Assembly (NCBI GenBank): GCA_023411575.1
Contig: JAEYOP010000072.1
Location: 1-63,689 of the forward strand
DNA length: 63,689 bases
Direction: 5' to 3'
DNA from: Bacillota bacterium
GTDB taxonomy: Bacteria > Bacillota > Clostridia > Acetivibrionales > DTU013
Positions 9,012-18,461 of this stretch are shown piece after piece. Both the position numbers and the translations under genes were made by a program. Position 1 is the stretch's first letter. Each line of letters starts with the position of its first letter. The notes under the pieces were generated by a model that did no database searches, was not told the origin of the DNA, and was given only the letters and a program-made list of their open reading frames with translations.

Positions 9012-10754
9012 CTAATTTTCGAACCGCATCAGCTGATCCCTCGAAAAATCCCATTCCGGCGTGTCCAGGGTATCTCCGAACCCGGCGGAATACCAGGGAT
9101 TGCCTTCGCCCTCCCCCGGATTCTTCAGAATGTGCATTTCCTGCGCCGGCATATAGCCCTGTGCCAGCAAGAATCTCTTCTCGCCGGTTTCTTTGTGAAC
9201 AGCCACATCCAGGACAATTTCGGCATGTCCGGGAGTGTCCCCCTGGATAAAAACATCGCCGGGCTGGATTTCCTCCACGTCAACCGCTTTCAGTTCCTTC
9301 GAAAGCGATAAAGTGCCGGCATACGCAAATACCATATCCAGATACTTTCTGAAGCTGTCATAGTCAAAAGAGGCGTCGCCCTGCGGAACCCAGTAAGCCT
9401 TGTTGCCGCTGACCCGGATCCGGTTTCCCTTGCTCCAGGTGGCGTAGTCCGCCCGGAATCCATTTGTAAAATGAAAAACGATCCCGTCGTACCGCTTCAT
9501 CCCGTACAGGTACTCCGCCCTGAGCCGGATAATGGAATCCGCGCACTGCTGCAAATCCCTGGTGCCGACGTCCATATCCAGAACCGCTTCGTATACCTTT
9601 GCGGGTTTGGTCTCTCCATTGTAATACAGGACCTCCGCCCCGTGGGGCTTCAGGGGCAGATTCCGCAAATATTCCCCGAAGGAACCCTTTGCCTGCTTGA
9701 CCCGCTGGAAGCCGTCCGGTGCAAGGATTCTTTCCTGCACTGTTTTCCCGTCTTCCCGGATCAGATACGGCTCCGGCTCAGCGGAAACTTTTGCGGCCGG
9801 GTCCGCTTCCCCTTTTGCCGGTGCATTGCCGGCGGCAGCTTTGTCCCGGGCCGTTCCTGCTCCGTTTTCCCCGGAAGCCCCGGAAGTACCTCCGGAGGCA
9901 TCTCCGGAAGACGTGTGCAGGGTAATCAGCACTACCTCCGGCCGGTTGAAAAGACGCAGCGGAATTACACTGTTTCCAAGCCCCCTGCTCACTACCATGG
10001 ACGTCCTGCCGTCCCTGTAAATGCCCGAGGTGAATTTCGGAAAATAGCCCTGGTCCGGCGCGTACAATCCGCCGATGAAGGGCAGTCGGAACTGGCCTCC
10101 GTGGGCGTGACCGGAAAAAACAAGATCAACGCCGTAGCTGCTGTACTGGTAAAAGGCTTCGGGCCTGTGGGAAAGCAGAATCCGGTAGCTGTCGGACGGC
10201 ATCTGCGGGATTGTGGCGTGGAGTTTTTTCTCCATATAATTCGCCTCGTACTCGTAATTGCCCGCCGATTCCGGGTCGTCAATGCCGGCTATGTAAATCC
10301 TTTCGCCGCCCAGGCTCAGTTCCCTGGCGTCACCCTGGAGAACGGCCGCCCCGGTCGCTTTTATTTTGCCTTCCAGTTCCGAAAATTTGCCGGACCACCA
10401 TTCATGGTTTCCGGTCACATAATAAACCGGGGCGATCTCCGCCGCCTTTTTCACCAGGGCCAGGGCGGCGTTTTCATCATAATGCCTTCCGTCCACCAGG
10501 TCCCCTGTTAGGACGATGATATCCGGAGCCGCCTTTGAAATGGCCTTTACCAGTCTTTCCTGCTCCCTTCCGAACCACTTGCTGTGGAGGTCGGAAATTT
10601 GAACGATCCGGAAGCCGTCAAAACGGTCCGGTAAATGTTCCGAGGCGCTGTCCAGTCTCGTCAGGACGATCCAATTGTTCTGCAGATATAGAAAAAACGC
10701 CAGAAAAACGATAATAAGGCCACCGGCCGCCAACTTTATTTTCACATGCTTCAC
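9012..10754 (-). CDS. Membrane-anchored metallophosphoesterase fused to a DUF4846 domain
   Basis: The first 285 residues are a YkuE/YaeI-type calcineurin phosphoesterase: one N-terminal membrane helix (LAAGGLIIVFLAFFLYL), then QISDLHSKWFG, LTGDLVDG, TGNHEWWSG, LLSHRPEAF and FSGHAHGGQ, the complete metal-binding set. This family includes enzymes that cleave lipid or nucleotide phosphoesters at the outer membrane face. A low-complexity Gly/Ala/Ser/Glu linker (about 285-345) joins it to a C-terminal segment beginning GEYLRNLPLKPHG and containing GDVFIQGDTPGHAEIVLD, which I recognise as DUF4846. DUF4846 is usually a separate exported protein. The start codon is a GTG with a weak ribosome binding site. 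The whole-protein role is unknown, probably in the envelope. Confidence 0.85.
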   Translation of the reverse strand: MKHVKIKLAAGGLIIVFLAFFLYLQNNWIVLTRLDSASEHLPDRFDGFRIVQISDLHSKWFGREQERLVKAISKAAPDIIVLTGDLVDGRHYDENAALALVKKAAEIAPVYYVTGNHEWWSGKFSELEGKIKATGAAVLQGDARELSLGGERIYIAGIDDPESAGNYEYEANYMEKKLHATIPQMPSDSYRILLSHRPEAFYQYSSYGVDLVFSGHAHGGQFRLPFIGGLYAPDQGYFPKFTSGIYRDGRTSMVVSRGLGNSVIPLRLFNRPEVVLITLHTSSGDASGGTSGASGENGAGTARDKAAAGNAPAKGEADPAAKVSAEPEPYLIREDGKTVQERILAPDGFQRVKQAKGSFGEYLRNLPLKPHGAEVLYYNGETKPAKVYEAVLDMDVGTRDLQQCADSIIRLRAEYLYGMKRYDGIVFHFTNGFRADYATWSKGNRIRVSGNKAYWVPQGDASFDYDSFRKYLDMVFAYAGTLSLSKELKAVDVEEIQPGDVFIQGDTPGHAEIVLDVAVHKETGEKRFLLAQGYMPAQEMHILKNPGEGEGNPWYSAGFGDTLDTPEWDFSRDQLMRFEN

Positions 10755-10813
10755 CCGAAACCATTGTAAGCTATTTTCTGGAAAGACTCAACCCATTTCC
10801 GACCTTTCCGCAT

Positions 10814-10851
10814 CAGCCGGCTTCCGTGAGGGATAATAAAGCTGCCGGCTG
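10814..10851. repeat. Inverted repeat in the metallophosphoesterase/uvsE divergent region
   Basis: CAGCCGGC (10814-10821) is inverted as GCCGGCTG (10844-10851), with 22 bases between the arms. It lies between two divergent starts. It could be an operator or chance; nothing else is visible in 10755-10920. Confidence 0.3.
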
Positions 10852-10920
10852 AAGTGTTTATTCTGCCGGTATTATTGGTAAACATATGCATTGCAAAAAG
10901 GAAAAGAACGGAGATGCCTT

Positions 10921-11817
10921 ATGTCCATCGGTTATGCCTGCGTTATGGCCGGCGTTCCGGAGATCAGCCTGAAAACCTGCACCCTCCGGTACGCAACCGA
11001 AGAAAAGCTTCGGCATGTTATCCTCCATAATTTGTGGACTTTAAAGGATATGCTGGAGTATAACCTCCGGAATAATATCCTTTTGTTCCGGATCAGTTCC
11101 GACATGATCCCCTTCGGCTCCCATCCCGCGAACCGCCTGGAATGGTGGAAGGATTACGGCGAATTGTTCGGGATGCTCGGGGACATCATCCGGGGCGCCG
11201 GCATGCGTGTTTCCATGCATCCGGGACAGTACACCGTCCTGAATTCCCCGGATGCCGCCGTAGTGGAGCGGGCCGCGGACGATCTCCGGTATCACGCCCG
11301 CTTTCTGGAGTCCCTTGGCGTCGACAGCTCCCACAAAATCATCCTTCACACAGGCGGGGTTTATGGAAATAAGGGGCAGTCTGCGGAACGGTTTGTCGAA
11401 AACGTCAAAAGGCTTCCGGATTCCATTCGGAGCAGGCTGGTGCTGGAGAATGACGAAAAGTGCTATGATGTCGCCGATGTTCTGGATATAGCCGAAAGAG
11501 CATCCCTGCCCGTCGTATTCGACAACCTGCATCATTCCCTGAACCACCGAACGGACGGGGAAGCATCTCCCGTCCACTGGATCCGGCGCTGCCGCGGGAC
11601 CTGGAGACCCGAAGACGGCAGGCAGAAGATCCACTATTCCCAGCAGCAGGCCGGCGGAAAGCCCGGCGCCCATTCTCTCACCATCGATATCGCCGAATTC
11701 CTGGACTTCTACTCTTCCATTTCCGATATGGAAATAGACATCATGCTGGAGGTCAAGGATAAGAACCTGTCCGCCGTCAAGTGCATCCAGGCTGTTTCCG
11801 GCCTCAATCGAACGTGA
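10921..11817 (+). CDS. uvsE: UV DNA damage endonuclease
   Basis: This 298-residue protein is of the UvsE/UVDE family, a TIM-barrel endonuclease that nicks 5' of UV photoproducts and some abasic sites and so starts an excision route independent of UvrABC. Family motifs seen are IGYACV at the start, LFRISSDMIPFGSHP, SMHPGQY, HTGGVYGNK, LENDEKCY and DNLHHSLNH, which supply the metal-binding His, Glu and Asp residues. The ATG at 10921 gives the normal MSIGYA start; an upstream in-frame ATG at 10891 would add an unlikely extension. It stands alone and converges on the SIMPL gene with 9 bases between the stops. Confidence 0.95.
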   Translation: MSIGYACVMAGVPEISLKTCTLRYATEEKLRHVILHNLWTLKDMLEYNLRNNILLFRISSDMIPFGSHPANRLEWWKDYGELFGMLGDIIRGAGMRVSMHPGQYTVLNSPDAAVVERAADDLRYHARFLESLGVDSSHKIILHTGGVYGNKGQSAERFVENVKRLPDSIRSRLVLENDEKCYDVADVLDIAERASLPVVFDNLHHSLNHRTDGEASPVHWIRRCRGTWRPEDGRQKIHYSQQQAGGKPGAHSLTIDIAEFLDFYSSISDMEIDIMLEVKDKNLSAVKCIQAVSGLNRT

Positions 11818-11826
11818 TGCTTGGCA

Positions 11827-12549
11827 TCATCCCCCGCAACCCCCTCTGTAGGAAAAGACCGCCTCGATGGATGCCGTGATCTCGACCTGCCCGGGCTGGA
11901 TCGGCGTCGGCGCGCCGGCCGACTGGACGGCCATAAACGGTACGGGCGCACCGTTGTGATACGCTTCCTCGGTAATCCGTAAAGGGACCGGCGATACGGC
12001 CACGTTCAGTTTCGCGCCGATTTCCGCCGCTTTGGCGGAAGCGTCGGCTATGGCGGCATTCAATGCGCGCCTGTAATAGGCCGACGGATCGCTTGCGGTA
12101 AATTCCACCCCGCTTACCGTATTCGCGCCGGCAGAAACCGCGGTGTCGATCAGCCGGCCCGTCAGTCCGATATTATCCAGTTCGACCTGGAGAGTATGTG
12201 TTACCAGATAGCCCCGGAATACCTGTTGCCCGTTGATGAAGTCATATTGGGGCTGGATCTGGTACGTTTGCGTCCGGATATCCTCTTTGGGAACGCCCAG
12301 GCTCATTATGGCGTTGATTACGGCGGTGATCCTGGCCGTATTTTCCCTCTGGGCCGCCTCCAGTTGAACATTTTCACTTGTAACGCCAAGAACCGCAATT
12401 GCTTTATCCGGCACGCCATGTACAATTCCTTTGCCATTCACCCGGAGCGTATAGCTTCCGTTTTCGCAGGACAGCACTCCTACGGGATACGGACAGCAAA
12501 AAACTCGATTTACCGCTTGATACGGCTGCATTCCGGCCATTCGAACCAT
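11827..12549 (-). CDS. SIMPL-domain (DUF541/YggE-like) protein
   Basis: The 240-residue protein carries the SIMPL fold: LRVNGKGIVHGVPDKAIAVLGV at the start, an alternating central part (EDIRTQTYQIQPQYDF), and the closing RALNAAIADASAKAAEIGAKL helix followed by PLRITEE. Members such as YggE are linked to oxidative stress and envelope functions; the biochemical role is unknown. Unlike most family members it lacks a signal peptide or N-terminal helix; the first 30 residues are short and Cys-containing (FCCPYPVG). A GGAAGGAAG site directly precedes the first ATG, so the start may be this one or the ATG three codons on. Confidence 0.85.
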   Translation of the reverse strand: MVRMAGMQPYQAVNRVFCCPYPVGVLSCENGSYTLRVNGKGIVHGVPDKAIAVLGVTSENVQLEAAQRENTARITAVINAIMSLGVPKEDIRTQTYQIQPQYDFINGQQVFRGYLVTHTLQVELDNIGLTGRLIDTAVSAGANTVSGVEFTASDPSAYYRRALNAAIADASAKAAEIGAKLNVAVSPVPLRITEEAYHNGAPVPFMAVQSAGAPTPIQPGQVEITASIEAVFSYRGGCGG

Positions 12550-12639
12550 CTTCCTTCCATGGCGGATTCCTGATCATCAGGTATTGCTATTATCAGTCTA
12601 TGCCATGGTATACATACGGTGCGGCCTGCCGGAATTTCC

Positions 12640-13002
12640 TTACCGGATCGTGGCGCCGAAGGGGATCAGTCCCAGCCTTGCGAGCTTGAAATGCTGCAGG
12701 CCGAAGGGGATGCCGATAATGGTAACGCAGAAGAGGAGTCCGAAAATGACGTGCAGCACCGCAAACTCCCAGCCGAAAAGAACCAACCAGAGGAGATTCA
12801 TCAGAAGTCCGCCGGCTCCGAAATTGCCGATCTCTACATCTTTCCCGAAGGGCCAGAGAACAAGGGCGCCGATTTTGAAGCACTGTATGCCGAAGGGAAT
12901 GCCGATCACCGTCACGCAAAGCACCATGCCGGAAACAAGCCACAAGATCGCGGAAATAATTCCACCGAAGACCAGCCAGATCAGATTGCCAAGAAAATTC
13001 AT
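12640..13002 (-). CDS. YccF-family inner membrane protein
   Basis: The 120-residue protein shows two copies of the YccF (DUF307) repeat, each with a hydrophobic stretch ending in CVTVIGIPFGIQCFK or CVTIIGIPFGLQHFK, followed by a WPFG or IPFG turn. The start MNFLGN is set by GGGAGG 6 bases upstream; an in-frame ATG 21 bases earlier lacks a site. The function is unknown. It is downstream of the double permease gene (98 bases away) and may share its transcript. Confidence 0.9.
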   Translation of the reverse strand: MNFLGNLIWLVFGGIISAILWLVSGMVLCVTVIGIPFGIQCFKIGALVLWPFGKDVEIGNFGAGGLLMNLLWLVLFGWEFAVLHVIFGLLFCVTIIGIPFGLQHFKLARLGLIPFGATIR

Positions 13003-13100
13003 GTTGCGCCTCCCAAAATTCACTTTTGTTTATATATACGTCGGTTTTTCGGAAAGTACTTAAACAAATTTACATAAATCCATACGCCGCGCCCCTGCGG

Positions 13101-14753
13101 TTACCCCTTCCTGATCTGGGATACAAACGCCGACAGCGGAAAGATTCTATGCAGACCGATCAAAAGCGCTCCAAGGGCGGCCGGAACGATGGAAGACAGG
13201 AATACAAAGGCGGATTTTGCATTCATCATCTTTGCTTGCCAATCCCCATCCATCATGAAATCGGGCAGGCTGGCAAAAAGAATTTGCCTTCCATAGAAGC
13301 CCACTCCCCATGCGGAGCTTTCCCCTAAATATCTTTCCTGGTACGAATAGCCGCCCCAATTGGCCAAAAATGCGATTGCAACGATTGTCAACAGCGGAAG
13401 TAAGGCCGCTCCGGCATACTCGATAAAGCCCGGCAGTCCCGGATTCCATTTTGCCGCCTCCCGTCCGGCCGTTACGCAAAAATGCAAAGCAAATGCGCCT
13501 ATTACCGACAAGCCCGGACCAAGGACCAGCGGAAATACCGTGTTGATCATGCCCAGCTTGTGATACCAGATATATTCGCCTATAAAATTGTTGGACAGGG
13601 AAACCAGGACCAATAAAATCAGCGGATAAAGCTTCCGGCTTGCGGTTAACGGATACGCCAGAAGCAGCGTGACGATTCCGTACAGAACACAGCTTAAAAT
13701 GCCGTATAGCAGAGAATTGGCGAAAGCAGTCGGAAGAACATTATCTTCAAGCAGTATTTTCGTCCCCTCCGCCAATCTGCCGAACGGTTGTATAAAGGTA
13801 AGCAGGATAACGGTTATGGACCCCGCAGCAAATAGAACATACCCAAGGATTCCCGCTATGGCCCCTCGCGTGCTCCTGGTTTTTTTATCCAACCGACCGA
13901 TGGACCTTGCAACGGACGGCGATAGCGCTTTCAATGCAAAATAGGCGGCAATGCAGATTATGAGCTGCAGAACGGATTTAAAAACCCAGGCTGCGGCGGA
14001 AACATTGTATTGGGTCGTCATACGCACGCTTTGGTAACGTATCATATCCAGAACATTGGAGGAAATGGCAACCAACGGATTGGAAGAGACCATAAGCGTT
14101 TCGATATCGGGGGACATAAACACCGTCGCTCTCGCCGCCGCATAGCCCGCCATCACAAAAGCGATCTTTCGGAATGCAATCGCCGAATGGTCTTCGCAAA
14201 CAAGGACTCCAAGGATAACCGGTATGTATACATTTCTCATCGCATCCATAATTGCAAATAAAAACGGGTAAAGAGCCGGGTCACCGAAGAAAAGCTTTGG
14301 CGCGGCTCCTTCCGGAGTGAATAACCTCGCGATAAGGCCGCTTTCGGGAGACAACCCGTTGCTGAACGCCCAGACAAAGGAGGTTACCGGTATGAACGCC
14401 GGTATTGCCAATAGGATGATCGCCAGCAGCTTGAGCCATCTTCGCGGCATTTTGGAAATGCAAACGATCAGAAACAAGGCAAGCAGGCAGGTTAGTAAAA
14501 TAGAGAAAGCACTGAGCCGCAAAGTGTTCAGAAAGGCTCCCCGAAACCCTTCCATCCCGAAAAGGGCCGAATAAGCCTTCAACCCCGCAGGCGATTTTTG
14601 GAGCAGCCCTTCAAGCACATTGTTTTCCCCGTTGGAAGCAAAAAAGAAATCCCTGGTGGAAAGAACGACCGTATAAATAATGGGAATGATTTTGAAGAAA
14701 ATAAGAAGCAGCAGCGCCGGCAGCGCCAGGATAAAAGGAATGAACTTTTTCAC
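13101..14753 (-). CDS. Double-length ABC-type permease (two MalF/MalG-like halves fused)
   Basis: The 550-residue protein consists of two binding-protein-dependent transport permease halves, about residues 1-270 and 290-550, each with around six helices. The first half begins like MalF-type sugar permeases (ALPALLLLIFFKIIPIIYTVVLS, then FRGAFLNTLRLSAFSILLT); the second repeats the plan (LPTAFANSLLYGILSCVLYG). No ATPase or substrate-binding protein lies next to it. The start is GTG with GGGGG 7 bases upstream. Fused permeases are known for iron and some other importers, but the canonical EAA loop is hard to see here. The substrate is unknown. Confidence 0.75.
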   Translation of the reverse strand: MKKFIPFILALPALLLLIFFKIIPIIYTVVLSTRDFFFASNGENNVLEGLLQKSPAGLKAYSALFGMEGFRGAFLNTLRLSAFSILLTCLLALFLIVCISKMPRRWLKLLAIILLAIPAFIPVTSFVWAFSNGLSPESGLIARLFTPEGAAPKLFFGDPALYPFLFAIMDAMRNVYIPVILGVLVCEDHSAIAFRKIAFVMAGYAAARATVFMSPDIETLMVSSNPLVAISSNVLDMIRYQSVRMTTQYNVSAAAWVFKSVLQLIICIAAYFALKALSPSVARSIGRLDKKTRSTRGAIAGILGYVLFAAGSITVILLTFIQPFGRLAEGTKILLEDNVLPTAFANSLLYGILSCVLYGIVTLLLAYPLTASRKLYPLILLVLVSLSNNFIGEYIWYHKLGMINTVFPLVLGPGLSVIGAFALHFCVTAGREAAKWNPGLPGFIEYAGAALLPLLTIVAIAFLANWGGYSYQERYLGESSAWGVGFYGRQILFASLPDFMMDGDWQAKMMNAKSAFVFLSSIVPAALGALLIGLHRIFPLSAFVSQIRKG

Positions 14754-14806
14754 ATCAGCACCCCCTACAATTCTGTGGGATAGAGATATCGCTTATAGTA
14801 TATCAT

Positions 14807-14842
14807 AAAAAAACAGCCCGGCTTCACGCCAGACTGTTTTTA
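14807..14842 (-). terminator. Rho-independent terminator of tetR-nifJ
   Basis: On the minus strand, 73 bases after the nifJ stop, AACAGTCTGG pairs with CCGGGCTGTT across a short loop and is followed by a run of seven T. Confidence 0.75.
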
Positions 14843-14914
14843 TTGCATTTCCTTTACTTTTCACCATTTGATAGGCGGCCCTGTTAACGCGGCCGCCTTT
14901 GCAATGGCCTCGCA

Positions 14915-17900
14915 TCAGCCGATACCAGCCATCTTTTTGTATGTCTCATACCGGGTCCTGGCGTTGACTTCGGCCTGTGCGAACAGTTCCTCCGCCCTTT
15001 CAGGGAAGGTACGCGTCAGAGAGGAATACCGCACCTCGCTCATGATGAAATCCTTATAGGATGCGGTAGGCTCTCTGGAATCCAGTGTGAACGGGTTCTT
15101 ACCCTCTGCCGCATTCATCGGATTGTACCTGTACAGGTGCCAGTAGCCCGCTTCCACCGCCTTCTTCTCTTCCAACTGGGTGCAGCCCATGCCCAGCTTC
15201 AGGCCGTGGTTGATGCAGGGCGCATAAGCAATGATCAGCGAAGGCCCCGGATATCTTTCCGCTTCCAGGACCGCTTTCAGCAACTGGTTCTGATTCGCCC
15301 CCATCGCTACCTGTGCTACGTATACATACCCGTAGGATATGGCCATCATGCCCAGGTCCTTCTTCCGGGTCGCCTTCCCGGAGGTGGCAAATTGGGCCGT
15401 AGAGCCGGTGGGCGTTGCCTTGGACGCCTGGCCGCCCGTGTTCGAGTAAAGCTCGGTGTCGAATACAAGGACGTTCACATCCTCGCCCGAGGCCAGCACA
15501 TGGTCCAGTCCGCCGAAGCCGATATCATAGGCCCAGCCGTCGCCGCCGAATATCCACTGGGATTTCTTTACCAGGAAATCCTTCTTTTCAAGGACTTCAC
15601 GGATGGCGTCCGCAATACCGGCATCCGCCGCCGAATATCCTACAAAAGTCTTCAAAAGCTCAGTCGAAGCCTTTTTGGACGCCTCTCCCTCGCCAAAGGC
15701 GGCGACCCAGTTCTGTGCGGCCGCCTTTACGGCATCGCTCTCTGCGCTGCCCGCAATCAACCCGCACAGGTCTTTGATTCTGTTTCGGATCTGCGTAACG
15801 CCAAGGCTCATGCCGTAACCGAACTCCGCATTATCTTCGAACAGGGAGTTCGCCCAGGCCGGTCCCTTGCCCTCCCGGTTCGGCGTATAGGGTGTCGCCG
15901 GCGCGCTGCCCGCCCAGATGGAGGAGCAGCCCGTGGCATTGGCGATCATCATCCGGTCGCCGAACAGCTGTGTCACCAGCTTGGCGTACGGCGTCTCGCC
16001 GCAGCCCGCGCAGGCCCCGGAGAATTCCAGCAGCGGCTCCTCGAACTGGCTGCCCTTTATGGAATTGATACCAAGAAGGTTGTCTTTCGGAGAAAGCGTC
16101 TGGGCATGCTCCCAGTTGTCCGCCTCCTGCTTCTGCGTCTCCAGCGGCTTCATGAGCAGCGCCTTTTCCTTGGCGGGACATACCTGCGCGCAATTGCCGC
16201 AGCCGGTACAGTCGAAAACGGACACCTGGATCCGGAAATTCAGGCTTTCGTATCCCTTCCCCATGGCCTTCCGGCTGACAAAACCCTCCGGCGCCTCCGC
16301 CACCTCCTTCTCATCCAGCAGGAAGGGCCTGATTACGGCATGAGGGCAGACATAGGAGCACTGGTTGCACTGGATGCACTTGTCCGGCTGCCATTCCGGC
16401 ACCTCGAAGGCAATTCCCCTCTTTTCATATTTGGAAGAGCCCTGGGGGAACGTGCCGTCCGCCATGTCTGCGAACGCGCTGACCGGGAGCTTGTTGCCCT
16501 GCTGTGCGTTGACCGGCTGCAGGATCTCCCTGATAAATCCGGGCACTTCCGTCCCTGCTTCCTTTCCGGCGTCCGCCGCCGTTGTCCAGGTCTCAGGCAC
16601 CTCCAGCTTCACCAGCGAAGCGATCCCCCTGTCCACCGCGTCGCAATTCATTGCGACGACCTTTTCACCCTTTTTGCCGTAGGTATGTTGAATCGCATCC
16701 TTCATATACTTCACGGCGTCGTCCAGCGGAATGATCTCCGCCAGCTTGAAGAACGCCGACTGCATGATCATGTTGATCCGGTTGCCGAGGCCCAGCTCGT
16801 TGGCGATGCCGGCAGCGTCGATGGTATAGACCTTGATCCCGTGCTTCGCAATATACCGCTTCGCATCGGCAGGCAGCCTCCGGTCAAGCTCTTCAGCCGT
16901 CAGGGCGCAGTTCAGCAGGAAGGTCCCTCCGTCCTTGATGTCCTGCACCATTTCATATTTATCTATGTAAGAGGGGTTGTGGCATGCCACAAAATCCGCC
17001 TTTTTCACCAGATAGGTGGATTTGATGGGTTTATGACCGAAGCGCAGGTGGGACTGGGTGATTCCGCCGGATTTTTTGGAATCGTAGTCGAAATAGGCCT
17101 GCACATACATGTCCGTATGGTCGCCGATAATTTTAATGGAATTCTTGTTGGCGCCTACGGTGCCGTCCGAGCCGAGACCCCAGAAACGGCAGCTTACGGT
17201 CCCCTTCGGCGTCGTGTCGATATCCCTTGCCACATCCAGCGAGAGGTATGTAACATCGTCCACAATGCCTATCGTAAAGTGGTTTTTGGGGGCTGCCTGT
17301 TTCAGGTTGTCATAGACGGCAATGATCTGGCCCGGCGTGGTGTCTTTGGAGCCGAGCCCGTATCTTCCCGCAACAATCAGCGGCGCCTTCCCGTTTTCGA
17401 AGAACGCCGTGCAGACATCCTGGTACAAGGGCTCCCCAAGGGCGCCCGGCTCCTTCGTCCTGTCGAGCACCGCTATCTTTTTGGCGGTCTGCGGAATCGC
17501 CTTCAGCAGGTGTTCTACCGGGAAAGGCCTGTACAGCCTGATTTTGACCAGACCGACCTTCTCTCCTTCAGATAGCAGGTAATCAATGGTTTCTTCGATG
17601 GTATCGCAGACCGAGCCCATTGCAATGACAACCCTGTCCGCATCCGGTGCTCCATAATAATCAACAAGGCCGTACTTCCTGCCGGTCAGCTTGTAGATCT
17701 CCTCCATATAATTCTCTACGATTCCGGGAACGGCCATATAATATCGGTTGGAAGCTTCCCGCGCCTGGAAGAAGATATCCGGGTTCTGCGCGGAGCCCCT
17801 CAATACGGGATGCTCCGGATTCAGCGCCCTTCCGCGGAATGCCGCAACGGCTTCCTTGTCCAGTACACCGGCCAGATCATCATAGTCCAGCGCATCGATC

Positions 17901-18445
17901 TTCTGGATCTCATGAGAGGTCCGGAATCCATCGAAGAAATGCAGGAACGGCACTCTTCCCTTGATGGCGGAAAGATGGGCCACACTTCCCAGGTCCATGA
18001 CTTCCTGGACGTTGGTCGAGGCAAGCATCGCAAAGCCGGTTTGCCTGCAGGCCATGACGTCCGAATGGTCTCCGAAAATGGACAGCGCGTGGCTGGCAAC
18101 CGCCCTGGCGCTCACGTGGATCACCCCCGGCAGCAGCTCGCCGGCTATTTTGTACATATTGGGAATCATCAGCAGCAAGCCTTGTGAAGCGGTAAAGGTG
18201 GTCGTCAGTGCTCCGGCCGCAAGCGAGCCGTGTACGGTTCCCGCCGCTCCCGCTTCGGACTGCATCTCCGTTACCCGGACCGTCTGGCCGAAGATGTTCT
18301 TCCTGCCCTCGGCAGCCCATTCGTCCACATGCTCCGCCATTGTCGACGACGGGGTGATCGGATAAATGCCCGCCACTTCCGTGAATGCGTAGGCGACATG
18401 TGCTGCAGCCGTATTTCCGTCCATTGTTTTCATCCTTCTTTTCAT
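14915..18445 (-). CDS. nifJ: Pyruvate:ferredoxin (flavodoxin) oxidoreductase
   Basis: The 1176-residue single-chain enzyme converts pyruvate and CoA to acetyl-CoA and CO2 and reduces ferredoxin or flavodoxin; it is the central catabolic step of anaerobes. Domains in order: pyruvate-binding N-terminus (YPITPSSTMAEHVDEW), CoA-binding domain II, a ferredoxin domain with two 4Fe-4S motifs (CIQCNQCSYVCPHA near 690; CTGCGNCAQVCPAK near 748), and a C-terminal thiamine-diphosphate domain with CAGCGETPYAK (about 812) and GDGWAYDIGFGG (about 968), plus the proximal cluster cysteines. Length is that of the family. The start has AAAAGGAG 9 bases upstream. It lies 16 bases after tetR, and a terminator follows. 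Confidence 0.98.
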   Translation of the reverse strand: MKRRMKTMDGNTAAAHVAYAFTEVAGIYPITPSSTMAEHVDEWAAEGRKNIFGQTVRVTEMQSEAGAAGTVHGSLAAGALTTTFTASQGLLLMIPNMYKIAGELLPGVIHVSARAVASHALSIFGDHSDVMACRQTGFAMLASTNVQEVMDLGSVAHLSAIKGRVPFLHFFDGFRTSHEIQKIDALDYDDLAGVLDKEAVAAFRGRALNPEHPVLRGSAQNPDIFFQAREASNRYYMAVPGIVENYMEEIYKLTGRKYGLVDYYGAPDADRVVIAMGSVCDTIEETIDYLLSEGEKVGLVKIRLYRPFPVEHLLKAIPQTAKKIAVLDRTKEPGALGEPLYQDVCTAFFENGKAPLIVAGRYGLGSKDTTPGQIIAVYDNLKQAAPKNHFTIGIVDDVTYLSLDVARDIDTTPKGTVSCRFWGLGSDGTVGANKNSIKIIGDHTDMYVQAYFDYDSKKSGGITQSHLRFGHKPIKSTYLVKKADFVACHNPSYIDKYEMVQDIKDGGTFLLNCALTAEELDRRLPADAKRYIAKHGIKVYTIDAAGIANELGLGNRINMIMQSAFFKLAEIIPLDDAVKYMKDAIQHTYGKKGEKVVAMNCDAVDRGIASLVKLEVPETWTTAADAGKEAGTEVPGFIREILQPVNAQQGNKLPVSAFADMADGTFPQGSSKYEKRGIAFEVPEWQPDKCIQCNQCSYVCPHAVIRPFLLDEKEVAEAPEGFVSRKAMGKGYESLNFRIQVSVFDCTGCGNCAQVCPAKEKALLMKPLETQKQEADNWEHAQTLSPKDNLLGINSIKGSQFEEPLLEFSGACAGCGETPYAKLVTQLFGDRMMIANATGCSSIWAGSAPATPYTPNREGKGPAWANSLFEDNAEFGYGMSLGVTQIRNRIKDLCGLIAGSAESDAVKAAAQNWVAAFGEGEASKKASTELLKTFVGYSAADAGIADAIREVLEKKDFLVKKSQWIFGGDGWAYDIGFGGLDHVLASGEDVNVLVFDTELYSNTGGQASKATPTGSTAQFATSGKATRKKDLGMMAISYGYVYVAQVAMGANQNQLLKAVLEAERYPGPSLIIAYAPCINHGLKLGMGCTQLEEKKAVEAGYWHLYRYNPMNAAEGKNPFTLDSREPTASYKDFIMSEVRYSSLTRTFPERAEELFAQAEVNARTRYETYKKMAGIG

Positions 18446-18461
18446 TCCATCCGACTCCTTT

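Noticed and set aside
15137..17575. Long plus-strand open frame of 812 codons
   Set aside because: It lies antisense to nifJ, which has all catalytic motifs. Its protein is Arg/His/Leu-rich without a recognisable domain, typical of a GC-rich antisense shadow.
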